Shown here: piece after piece, positions 9,370 through 17,261 of the stretch | Numbering within the stretch: position 1 is the first letter of the stretch | Layout of the letters: the number at the start of each line of letters is the position of its first letter | NCBI RefSeq assembly: GCF_001677275.1 | Contig: NZ_CP016178.1 | Location: 1-64,000 of the forward strand | DNA: 64,000 nucleotides | Origin: Vibrio breoganii | Lineage (GTDB): Bacteria > Pseudomonadota > Gammaproteobacteria > Enterobacterales > Vibrionaceae | Direction of reading: 5' to 3' | Made by a program: the position numbers and the translations under genes | Notes under the pieces: model-generated | Seen by the model: the letters and a program-made list of their open reading frames with translations, nothing else | Database searches by the model: none | Told to the model about the DNA's origin: nothing

Positions 9370-9579
9370 ATGCTGTCAACAACTCAGGAAATCTTCAACA
9401 AGCTTACAAAACTGGTATTTGTCTTGTTGGGAATCGTTGTTTTATTTGTTGTGCTTTGCTTAGGGCTACTTCATAAGAACCAGCACATATCATCTGAAGA
9501 GTTTCTGGCAATTGCTGGCGTTGGTGTATTAATCGAAGGCGTGCTTTTTGCAATCTATCAGGGTGTAAAGTTCAAATGA
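9370..9579 (+). CDS. Small putative membrane protein
   Basis: I do not recognise this protein. From the ATG at 9370 it has 69 aa and two hydrophobic stretches: LVFVLLGIVVLFVVLCLGLL near the N-terminus and FLAIAGVGVLIEGVLFAIY near the C-terminus. It is therefore probably a two-span inner-membrane protein. A possible ribosome site GAGG lies 11 bases upstream. A TTG at 9331 could add 13 residues. It sits between parS2 sites and ends just before a hairpin shared with the convergent lap operon. The hydrophobic pattern supports a real gene, but I infer no function. Confidence 0.55.
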   Translation: MLSTTQEIFNKLTKLVFVLLGIVVLFVVLCLGLLHKNQHISSEEFLAIAGVGVLIEGVLFAIYQGVKFK

Positions 9580-9582
9580 AAA

Positions 9583-9610
9583 GGGCAGTAACTTTTCAAA
9601 GTTACTGCCC
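9583..9610. terminator. Hairpin between convergent genes
   Basis: GGGCAGTAACTTT and AAAGTTACTGCCC form a perfect 13-bp inverted repeat with almost no loop. It lies between the small membrane gene and lapB and could end transcription from both sides. There is no long T-run. Confidence 0.6.
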
Positions 9611-9614
9611 TCGA

Positions 9615-9627
9615 TTTACACTGTAAA
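9615..9627. other. parS2: parS2 centromere site
   Basis: TTTACACTGTAAA is a perfect parS2 motif immediately beside the hairpin and 4 bp beyond the lapB stop codon. Confidence 0.92.
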
Positions 9628-9631
9628 TCAT

Positions 9632-11749
9632 CTACTTATTGACTGATTTAAGGTTTCCCTTTTGTAATTCAGCCAGTACCTTTTCTTTCGGGCCATCTGC
9701 GACAACAGAGCCAGCACTCATCACTATCAATCTATCAACCACTTCTAGCATCGATGTTTTGTGAGTGATTAGAACTAAAGTTTCTTCGTTGGATAAATTC
9801 TTTAGTTCGTTTTTAAACAGTGCTTCGGCGCGGTTGTCCATGGCACTGGTGGGTTCATCAAGAAGAAGGATAGGGGGCCTTCCTAGTAATGCGCGTGCTA
9901 CCGCTACCGCCTGACGTTGACCGCCTGATAGTAATAGGCCACCTTCACCCACTTGTCTTTCCAGTCCAGCAGGGTCTTTCATCGTAAATTCTGTCACACC
10001 TGCGCGTTTGGCTGCGATCATGACTTCGTTGTCTTCAGCAAGTTGCTTACCAAGGGTGATGTTATCGCGTATGGAACCGTAAAAGAGGGTAATGTCTTGC
10101 GGGACACAGCCTATATTGCTTCTCACATCGGTATGGTGCAATTGTTGGATATCGGTGTCATCAATGCGTACATGACCTTCTGTTGGCTTGTAAAGCCCCA
10201 TAATCAACCGTTCTAGGGTTGTTTTACCGGACCCGATACGTCCGATGATGGCAACCTTCTCTCCTGGTCGAATAGTTAAGCTCACATCTCGAATCGAAGA
10301 GACAGGAGCGTCAGGGTAGTTGAACGTGACTTTATCCAGTTCAATCTTGCCTTGTAGCACAGGACGGTGAATGTAGCGCTTATCCTCTTCTTGCTCATCT
10401 GGCATGCTCATCACTTGCTCGATGATGGTCATTGAAGACTTAGCTTGGTTGTAGCGAGTCGATAGCAAGGCTACTTGCACCAAAGGACCTATGGCGCGAC
10501 CACTCAACATAGTGGCGGCAATCAAGCCACCCATGGTTAGCTCTCCCTCTGAAATCAGGTATACCCCCATAATCAACATGCCGACGTTTGACGATTGCTG
10601 AAGGAAGCCTGCTGAATTTTGAACGCTGTCAGTAATGCGGCGGCTCTTAATATTCCAGTTAGCCATATGCGCGACCGCTTCTTCCCAGCGATACTGGAAC
10701 TGACTTTGAGCCCCAAACATCTTCAATGATTCTAAACCGGAAAGCGCTTCGATTAGATTCGCATATTTTTGCGAGGCTAGACGTGAGCCCTCTTCGATAC
10801 TGTTTCTAAGTGGTCGTTGAATCAGTAGAGAATGGAGAATCAATAAAGTAACGCAGACGATAGGTACTAATACGACGTTGCCTGCTATTAGCCAAATCAC
10901 TACTAGGAAAAGCACAGCAAAGGGTAAATCAATGAGAGCGGCGATGGTGGCAGACGTGAAAAACTCTCTAATGGATTCAAACTCTTGTAGATGCCTTGCA
11001 AAAGCACCTACAGATGGAGGGCGAGCCTCCATTCTTATTCCCATTACTTTGCTAAACAGCTTGGACGAGATAATGATGTCTGATTTTTTTCCCGCAACAT
11101 CGATAAAGTAGCTGCGAAGAGATTTAAGCAATAAATCAAAAATAAAGATAACGGCAATTCCGCTTGCCAGTACCCATAACGACTCAAAGGCGAGGTTGGG
11201 CACAACCTTGTCATACACAATTCGAGTAAAGAGAGGTGTAGCAATAGCGAATATATTGATCAAGATGGAGGCGATGAGGACGTCTCGATAGATAGACCGA
11301 GACTCTTTCAAGGTTCCCCAAAACCAGTGCCCCTTGCGTGTTTTCAATATTTCAGGAGAACGTTGATCAAAGCGAAATTGTTTTTTGATGAGAAAGTAAC
11401 GTCCGCTGTAATCTTCTTCTAGGTCTTTTAACGTTACAGTTGTGGCTACAAAACCAGTATCCCGACCTACAATCTCTGCTTGTCCTTTTTCGTGATCCAC
11501 ACTGAGTAATACGCAGGCTTCGTTTTCACCGGTAAGAAGAACGGCGGGAAGAACCAGATCGGAGACCTTTTTCAAAGGCGCAGATTGTTCTTTAGCGACT
11601 AGGCCTGCTCTTTCGGCCGCTCTAGGAAACAGAATCGGTGTCAGCATGCCCTCGGGAAGAGGCAAGCCGTTGATCAGTGCTTCCGGCGAATTTGAAAGGC
11701 CGTAGTAGCGACTGACGTAAATCAGAGAGTGAAGTAATGAGTCTTTCAT
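9632..11749 (-). CDS. lapB: LapB-type type I secretion ABC transporter
   Basis: This is the inner-membrane permease-ATPase of a type I secretion system that exports a large adhesin. The 705-aa product has an N-terminal C39-peptidase-like domain without an evident catalytic cysteine, then a transmembrane domain (about 160-440) and an ATPase. In the ATPase, Walker A GRIGSGKTT starts near residue 503, LSGGQRQ near 607, LLLDEPT near 628 and the H-loop histidine near 663. The lack of a peptidase cysteine fits transporters of RTX/Lap adhesins. The start overlaps the lapD stop by 4 bp, showing translational coupling. It is the last gene of lapC-lapG-lapD-lapB. Confidence 0.9.
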   Translation of the reverse strand: MKDSLLHSLIYVSRYYGLSNSPEALINGLPLPEGMLTPILFPRAAERAGLVAKEQSAPLKKVSDLVLPAVLLTGENEACVLLSVDHEKGQAEIVGRDTGFVATTVTLKDLEEDYSGRYFLIKKQFRFDQRSPEILKTRKGHWFWGTLKESRSIYRDVLIASILINIFAIATPLFTRIVYDKVVPNLAFESLWVLASGIAVIFIFDLLLKSLRSYFIDVAGKKSDIIISSKLFSKVMGIRMEARPPSVGAFARHLQEFESIREFFTSATIAALIDLPFAVLFLVVIWLIAGNVVLVPIVCVTLLILHSLLIQRPLRNSIEEGSRLASQKYANLIEALSGLESLKMFGAQSQFQYRWEEAVAHMANWNIKSRRITDSVQNSAGFLQQSSNVGMLIMGVYLISEGELTMGGLIAATMLSGRAIGPLVQVALLSTRYNQAKSSMTIIEQVMSMPDEQEEDKRYIHRPVLQGKIELDKVTFNYPDAPVSSIRDVSLTIRPGEKVAIIGRIGSGKTTLERLIMGLYKPTEGHVRIDDTDIQQLHHTDVRSNIGCVPQDITLFYGSIRDNITLGKQLAEDNEVMIAAKRAGVTEFTMKDPAGLERQVGEGGLLLSGGQRQAVAVARALLGRPPILLLDEPTSAMDNRAEALFKNELKNLSNEETLVLITHKTSMLEVVDRLIVMSAGSVVADGPKEKVLAELQKGNLKSVNK

Positions 11750-13644
11750 TCATTGTCATCCTTGGTGTCAATAGCGAAGCCTTGCAGTCCATTGACGTTA
11801 TGCATGGCTAACTTATTAATTTGTCTTTGGTTTTCTACTCTTGTGGCTATGACAAATGCGCCAATATCATGCGCGAGCTTGGCAACTGAAGATAAGGTTT
11901 CTGTGGTCTTTTCATCGTCTAGATTCAGAGTGAATAAGTAGTCTAGTTTGACGTAATCAGGTGAAAACTCTTGTAAGTAATCGAGAGATTTTAGGTGGTG
12001 CGCATAGTTGTCTACGCCAAATTTAGCGCCGCTGCGACGAATGGTAGACACCAATAGTCGAGTCATCTCTTTGTGATAAATGAACACGGCTTCATGCAGT
12101 TCGAAGTGCAGATACGCAGCAAGCAGAGGGTGTTTCTGCAGTCTATCCTCTAGCCATGTAATGAACTCTGGTGACGTTACCGTGGCAGGTGCTAGATTGA
12201 TTGCAACAGGAACTGGTGAACTGTCATTGCTAAGCTCCTTGATCATGCTTTCGATAATGTGTTGATCGTAGATATGTGCTTTGTTCATTTTTTCCATAGG
12301 CGCAAGGAACATAATCGCAGGAGTGTAGTTTCCTTCATGTTCAATACCCGAGAAAATTTCTCGATGATACGCATCACTGGCTATGCCTTTGACCAGTTGT
12401 GATTTGGTCATTACTGCATTGCGAGACATTGCACCTTCTACTAACTCTATCCATTGTGTAGCTGAAAGCGCTAACCCTTTGTTTTCATGGTGAATATATT
12501 GGTTACTCGGCTCCAGCTTAGCTTTTGTTAAAGAGATATCTACTGAGCTTAGAATGGATTTAGAATCTGCAAAGCCGTCAGTAATGACAGCGCCAATTTC
12601 AAACTTTGTTTCCTTTGCGGACTTGGAGAGGCTGGAGAGTTGCGCTAGAAGTTCGCTTAATTGCTGTTCGTCTTCATAAGGGGCAATGACACCTACTTCA
12701 TCATCGAGCAGGCGAGCACAGACTATGGAACTGTCGTTGGTCAATGTCTTAAGCGCAGGACCAACTCGCTGCATGAGTTCGGTTACAGCTTCAAAGTCAT
12801 GCCTTGTCTTGGCTTGAGTTGCTTCTTCATAACGGATAACCGCTACTACCAGCGTCTGTCCTTCAGAGTTTTTGGACTCAAGTTGACTGGTAAAGTAATT
12901 GCGATTACCCAGTGTGGAGGGTTTATCGATAAAGGCTTGTATGCGCAGAATATCGGCTTGTCTGGTTTGTTCTTCAACAAAGGCTTTTATACGAATGACC
13001 ATTGACTCAAATGCATTAAATACAGGAACTAGATCTTGTGTATCAGGCTTACTCAATGAAATATTGAAATCCCTATTAGCGATTTGAGTTGCCGCGCCTG
13101 AAAGTTGATTCAAGGGCTCAAGAGATCGTTTGACGAAGAAACTAGTGAGCAGTAGAGCAAAAAGAAAGGCTGCGATACCCACACCCAGGGTAAATTCCAT
13201 ATTCCTCCAAAGCGCCGCATAAGCGACGCCTGGGTGGCTTATTATTTCAATCTCTGCTAGCTGTAACCATCCACTGGTAACGACACGTTTCTCATGAATG
13301 GTTTGAAAGATATCTAGTTCAACCAGCCAGTTAGGTGCATTCTCACCTCTAATGGGATAGCTTCTTACTATCTCATCACCCGTTTGTAGCATTACCACTC
13401 TGACAGAAGAAAAAGAGCTCCCGTCAAATAGGGCATTGACCGCTGTTTCTACAGCGACCGGATCATTGTCTTCTAGGTAGGGAGAGAGAGCGAGACCGAC
13501 AGTATTGATCGCATTCTTCACCTCTGAAAATTGCTTCTGTGCAATGAATTGACGGGATTGGTGATAATCGACGTAGAACAAACCTACAAACAATAAACTG
13601 AAGGTAAGTGAGATACTGATAAGCAGTTTTGTATATAAAGTCAT
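11746..13644 (-). CDS. lapD: LapD-like c-di-GMP receptor (degenerate GGDEF-EAL)
   Basis: LapD is an inner-membrane receptor that binds c-di-GMP and sequesters the protease LapG, so the adhesin stays on the surface. The 632-aa product has an N-terminal membrane helix, a periplasmic domain (about 25-150) and a second helix near 155-170. HAMP, GGDEF and EAL-like domains follow. LDDEV occupies the GGDEF signature, and no intact EAL signature is seen, so both enzyme domains look inactive, as in known LapD. Its position beside lapG supports the role. The start is ATG at 13644, 4 bp after the lapG stop. Confidence 0.9.
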   Translation of the reverse strand: MTLYTKLLISISLTFSLLFVGLFYVDYHQSRQFIAQKQFSEVKNAINTVGLALSPYLEDNDPVAVETAVNALFDGSSFSSVRVVMLQTGDEIVRSYPIRGENAPNWLVELDIFQTIHEKRVVTSGWLQLAEIEIISHPGVAYAALWRNMEFTLGVGIAAFLFALLLTSFFVKRSLEPLNQLSGAATQIANRDFNISLSKPDTQDLVPVFNAFESMVIRIKAFVEEQTRQADILRIQAFIDKPSTLGNRNYFTSQLESKNSEGQTLVVAVIRYEEATQAKTRHDFEAVTELMQRVGPALKTLTNDSSIVCARLLDDEVGVIAPYEDEQQLSELLAQLSSLSKSAKETKFEIGAVITDGFADSKSILSSVDISLTKAKLEPSNQYIHHENKGLALSATQWIELVEGAMSRNAVMTKSQLVKGIASDAYHREIFSGIEHEGNYTPAIMFLAPMEKMNKAHIYDQHIIESMIKELSNDSSPVPVAINLAPATVTSPEFITWLEDRLQKHPLLAAYLHFELHEAVFIYHKEMTRLLVSTIRRSGAKFGVDNYAHHLKSLDYLQEFSPDYVKLDYLFTLNLDDEKTTETLSSVAKLAHDIGAFVIATRVENQRQINKLAMHNVNGLQGFAIDTKDDNE

Positions 13645-13648
13645 AATA

Positions 13649-14317
13649 TTATTCGTCCAAATTGACCAAAGGCTGGTTTAATACGAGCTTTTTTTGTCGT
13701 TCTCGAACTTGATTCCACAAGCTTAATCGAGAGGACTTTCCAGCCACTTTTCCTTGGATACTTTCTTTTGCGAGCCATAAGTGGTCGCCGTTAAAACTGT
13801 AAATAGGCACAATGTCAGGGCGCTGCGATGCGGGTAAAATACGAAAATCCAAATTATCTAGAACGAGAGGAACTGAGTTTGGAGTAGGGTAGTAGGCAAC
13901 CACCATATGAAACTGATTCAGTTCAACAGCTTTGCCATAGATAAGCCTGAGTTTGTTTTCATCAATACCAAGCTCTAGGAGGCTGAAGTATTTAGCTATG
14001 GTGAAGTCTTCGCAGTCTCCCGCGCCCACACCAACAAACTCCATCGGTGTCGCCCAATAGTCCTTTTTTCCCCATAAATAGATATCATCAACAAACATGA
14101 ACTGATTGAAGAAGTCGTTGATGAGCTTTAACTGTTCCAATTCTGGCTTACCCGCCGCATCCGATACGGCATTGCGCCATGCGACGACTCGTTTTCCTGC
14201 TCGTTCTCCATAGGCTGCCTCTACCTTGGACTTCCAGAGCAGTTCTTCTTTGTCGAGCGCAGGAACGCTAAATGTAAGCGTCCCTGCTAGTAGTGAAATG
14301 ATTAAGGGTCTAGTCAT
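13649..14317 (-). CDS. lapG: LapG-like periplasmic cysteine protease
   Basis: LapG is a transglutaminase-like cysteine protease that cuts the N-terminal region of a LapA-type adhesin and releases it when c-di-GMP falls. The 222-aa product has a signal peptide (about residues 1-20) and the triad Cys102 (in GDCEDF), His137 and Asp154. The His-Asp interval of 17 equals that of Pseudomonas LapG. The acidic residues around the cysteine (D101, E103, D104) fit the calcium site of the family. It lies between lapC and lapD with gaps of 4-5 bp. Confidence 0.92.
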   Translation of the reverse strand: MTRPLIISLLAGTLTFSVPALDKEELLWKSKVEAAYGERAGKRVVAWRNAVSDAAGKPELEQLKLINDFFNQFMFVDDIYLWGKKDYWATPMEFVGVGAGDCEDFTIAKYFSLLELGIDENKLRLIYGKAVELNQFHMVVAYYPTPNSVPLVLDNLDFRILPASQRPDIVPIYSFNGDHLWLAKESIQGKVAGKSSRLSLWNQVRERQKKLVLNQPLVNLDE

Positions 14318-14322
14318 TTCTT

Positions 14323-15714
14323 CTATTCACGCAAGGCGCGCCCTTTGGCGCTTAACACTGGCTTGAGCAAATAGTCCAGCACGGTTCGCTTACCTGTAAT
14401 GATGTCCACAGAAGCCGTCATGCCTGGGATGATGGGCAACTCTCCATCACTACCAAAACCCGTTTGGTCGGTATGAACTCGAACTAGATAAAAACTGTTT
14501 CCTTCTTCATCTTGAATGGTATCGGCACTGATGTGCTCTAAGCGACCTACAAGACCACCATACTTAGTAAAGTCATAGGCACTGAATTTGACGATAGCTA
14601 GCAGGCCGGGGCGCAGGAAAGCAATATCTTGAGGGGCGATCTCTGCCTCAACCACCAGCATATCTTCAGTAGGGACAATCTCGACAAGGTCCATACCTGG
14701 CTGTATAACACCGCCTACGGTATTGGTGTGAAGCTTCTTGATGGTTCCTGTTACTGGCGAAGTCACTATCGTTCGGCTTACTCTATCTTCTAAGCCGACA
14801 GTGCTTTGTGTAATTGCTGAAAGCTCATCTTGGCTGAGGTTGAGCTTCTCTTGCTGTTCCGATCGAAAACCTAACGCAACATCGACTCGACTGAGTAATG
14901 CCTCTCTGATTTCGGCGTTAAGTACGGGCACACGTCCTCGAGCAGAGTCTAGTTCACGCTTGGTGTCGTTGACTTGTCGTTTCAATTTGATGAATTCAAT
15001 CTGCGGTACGATGCCTTCTTCGGCGAGCGGCGCCATTAGCTCATATTCTGTCTGAGCAAAGTCGTAGCCTTGTTTAAGGTTAGAGATGCGGCTTCTTACC
15101 TCATTAAGGTCTTGAATTTTTTGATCAACTTGTTGATCTAGCACCCTTAACTGGTTTCTAAGATTATTAAGGTCTTGTCGATATTCTGAACGTTGCCTAG
15201 CGGCCAATCTGGGTTGGGTTTCTTCAAAATTGGCAGGGTAAACAAGCTTGTCTGTGCTAATAGTGACACTGTTGCGCCAATTTCTAAGAGTGACATTCTC
15301 TTTTACTTCGATACTGGCGACAGAAGCCGATAATTGCAGAACCTTAGCGGTTAGGTTGTAGATCTGCTGTTCACGTTCACGAAAATCAGAACGAAAGCGA
15401 GTATCGTCGATGAGCAGAAGTTGTTGACCCTTAGTGACCTGCTGACCTTCTCTTACTAGAAGTTCTTTAACAAGACCACCCTCTAGGTTTTGTACCACCT
15501 GTAGTTGACTGGAAGGGATAACCTTGCCACTGCCTACGGTAACTTTGTCTAACTCAGCCCAACTTGCCCAACCGATAGCGCAACTGAAGAATAGAAGAAC
15601 AAACCAGAGCAGTAATCTGGCATTTGATGGGGTGTTTAACAGCAGAGCTGCGGTTTTATCATCCACATACTCTAACTCGGTACGACCGAGATTTTTTAGT
15701 TTCTCTTGACTCAT
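14323..15714 (-). CDS. lapC: LapC-type HlyD-family membrane fusion protein
   Basis: This periplasmic adaptor joins the LapB transporter to an outer-membrane TolC-type channel. The 463-aa product has one membrane helix (about 32-52, LLLWFVLLFFSCAIGWASW), a biotinyl-lipoyl strand region (KVIPSSQLQVVQNLEGGLV) and a long coiled coil (about 140-290). A second lipoyl and beta-barrel part follows (TSPVTGTIKKLHTNTVGGV). It is the first gene of the operon. Neither the adhesin gene nor an outer-membrane channel gene is in the window. Confidence 0.9.
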   Translation of the reverse strand: MSQEKLKNLGRTELEYVDDKTAALLLNTPSNARLLLWFVLLFFSCAIGWASWAELDKVTVGSGKVIPSSQLQVVQNLEGGLVKELLVREGQQVTKGQQLLLIDDTRFRSDFREREQQIYNLTAKVLQLSASVASIEVKENVTLRNWRNSVTISTDKLVYPANFEETQPRLAARQRSEYRQDLNNLRNQLRVLDQQVDQKIQDLNEVRSRISNLKQGYDFAQTEYELMAPLAEEGIVPQIEFIKLKRQVNDTKRELDSARGRVPVLNAEIREALLSRVDVALGFRSEQQEKLNLSQDELSAITQSTVGLEDRVSRTIVTSPVTGTIKKLHTNTVGGVIQPGMDLVEIVPTEDMLVVEAEIAPQDIAFLRPGLLAIVKFSAYDFTKYGGLVGRLEHISADTIQDEEGNSFYLVRVHTDQTGFGSDGELPIIPGMTASVDIITGKRTVLDYLLKPVLSAKGRALRE

Positions 15715-16065
15715 AGGCCATCCATTTGCGCATTGAGTGAACGAGGGAAATTGTATCTATAACTAGTCTGATATTATCGCGCTGAGATATAGCGAATGTT
15801 TTCTCTATAGTATTCTTATTTGTTGTGAATGTTAAGTATACGTTCAATTGATTCACTCGGTGTTCACAACATTATAATGTGCAGTAGGTTATTGAATTTT
15901 CGAAGTAATCTTTTCGAGTGAATCGGTTGTTAATTGCACCAATGCATGTACAAAGTGACTCAAACTAGGGGAGATACGCGTATCATGCATGTTTCAACTA
16001 AAAACGCCCTTGAGTTCTTTGGCATTGGCGCGCAAAATTTAACAAAATCGATTTGAGGATGTGAA
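15715..16065. other. Divergent promoter region lapC / pdxH
   Basis: This 351-bp gap must hold the promoters of the lap operon (leftward) and pdxH (rightward). It is AT-rich and contains no convincing gene. I could not identify a specific operator. A ribosome site GAGGATGTGAA precedes pdxH. Confidence 0.5.
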
Positions 16066-16704
16066 ATGAAGTTAACGGATATTCGTCGAGACTATACCTT
16101 AGGTGGTCTTCGCAGAAAGGATTTGAAAGCAAACCCTGTTGATCAGTTTAATTTATGGTTAGAGCAAGCGGTTGAAGCAAAGCTGACGGATCCTACCGCA
16201 ATGACAGTGGCGACGGTTGATGAGCGCGGCCAGCCTTATCAGAGAATTGTTTTGCTTAAGAGTTTGGATGATCGTGGCTTTGTGTTTTACACCAATCTTG
16301 GAAGCCGCAAAGCGATTCAGCTGAAAGAGAACAATCGAATTAGCCTACATTTCCCTTGGCACCCACTAGAGCGTCAGGTTCATGTTACAGGTGTAGCGGA
16401 AAAACTTACCGCAGCCGAAAATTTCAAATACTTCACTTCTCGTCCAAAAGAGAGCCAGCTTGCCGCTATTGCGAGTAAGCAGAGTTCGCGTATTTCTGCT
16501 AGAGGCATTCTTGAGGGTAAATTCCTTGAGCTGAAAAAGAAGTTTGCTGATGGAGAAATTCCAATGCCGTCTTTTTGGGGCGGATATCGAGTAAAGGTCG
16601 AGTCGATTGAGTTTTGGCAGGGCGGTGCGAATCGACTGCATGATAGATTTATCTATACCGCCGACAAAGAGCATGATTGGGAAATAGAGCGTTTAGCGCC
16701 TTAA
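16066..16704 (+). CDS. pdxH: Pyridoxamine 5'-phosphate oxidase
   Basis: PdxH oxidises pyridoxamine- or pyridoxine 5'-phosphate to pyridoxal 5'-phosphate using FMN. The 212-aa product begins with the family's N-terminal [15 protein letters not shown]. It contains the FMN-binding segment [18 protein letters not shown] (about 65-82) and [11 protein letters not shown]. The C-terminal substrate motif is [14 protein letters not shown] (about 185-198). Length is that of bacterial PdxH. A parS2 site begins one base after the stop codon. Confidence 0.95.
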   Translation: MKLTDIRRDYTLGGLRRKDLKANPVDQFNLWLEQAVEAKLTDPTAMTVATVDERGQPYQRIVLLKSLDDRGFVFYTNLGSRKAIQLKENNRISLHFPWHPLERQVHVTGVAEKLTAAENFKYFTSRPKESQLAAIASKQSSRISARGILEGKFLELKKKFADGEIPMPSFWGGYRVKVESIEFWQGGANRLHDRFIYTADKEHDWEIERLAP

Positions 16705-16717
16705 TTTACAGTGTAAA
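16705..16717. other. parS2: parS2 centromere site
   Basis: TTTACAGTGTAAA is a perfect parS2 motif, directly after the pdxH stop. Confidence 0.92.
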
Positions 16718-16723
16718 GATTAC

Positions 16724-16765
16724 ACTAGGTGCTAGGTGCTAGGTGCTAGGTCCCAGAACCCAGAA
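16724..16765. repeat. Array of six 7-bp repeats
   Basis: Four units of the RCTAGGT type (16724-16751) are followed in the same register by two CCCAGAA units (16752-16765). The same modules appear in a larger array at 29996-30107. Confidence 0.85.
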
Positions 16766-16787
16766 CCTCCAACCCTAAGGAAACACA

Positions 16788-17183
16788 ATGTCAGGAATTA
16801 AAGAGTTAGATCAATTGCTTAAGTCGATGAGGCCACACTTAGTAGACGGTGAGTTTGTGTTTTGTACCGTACAGGGCAAGCTCAGTGACTATATTGAGCT
16901 AAATCCTGTTGGCACTTTTGTTGAATCTGAAGGCTTAACCTTAGTACTTGAACGAAGTGCCGCAGAGGAGCATCAATTGTCATTCGATGGCCACTTTTGC
17001 ATGATTACATTAACGGTACACTCTAGCCTTGAGGCTGTGGGGTTAACTGCCGCAGTTTCCAACAAGTTGGCTTCAAAGGGAATCAGCGCAAATGTGGTAG
17101 CTGCTTATTATCATGACCATATCTTCGTTCAGGCTGCAAAGGCTGAGCTAGCGCTACAAGCTCTTAATGAGTTTAGCCAGTAG
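16788..17183 (+). CDS. ACT-domain protein
   Basis: This 131-aa cytoplasmic protein has the two-part ACT-like fold seen in small stand-alone amino-acid-sensing proteins (DUF2241/ACT_7 type). One half includes FVFCTVQGKL and GLTLVLE. The other includes MITLTVHSSLEAVGLTAAVSNKLASKGISANVVAAYYHDHIFV, the typical ACT ligand-binding and dimerisation strand order. The ribosome site AAGGAAACACA precedes the ATG. Ligand and partner are unknown. A bidirectional terminator separates it from btuB. Confidence 0.8.
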   Translation: MSGIKELDQLLKSMRPHLVDGEFVFCTVQGKLSDYIELNPVGTFVESEGLTLVLERSAAEEHQLSFDGHFCMITLTVHSSLEAVGLTAAVSNKLASKGISANVVAAYYHDHIFVQAAKAELALQALNEFSQ

Positions 17184-17207
17184 CGTATCTACAAAAGCAT
17201 TCAATAC

Positions 17208-17240
17208 AAAAATCCCGACACACAAGCGTCGGGATTTTTA
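17208..17240. terminator. Bidirectional terminator
   Basis: AAAAATCCCGAC and GTCGGGATTTTT form a perfect stem with A- and T-runs on both sides, between the ACT gene and the convergent btuB. Confidence 0.9.
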
Positions 17241-17261
17241 TTAACAATGAACTATTTAATA

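Noticed and set aside
10878-13087. Several plus-strand frames opposite lapB and lapD
   Set aside because: They are antisense shadows of well-supported genes, with no start signals.
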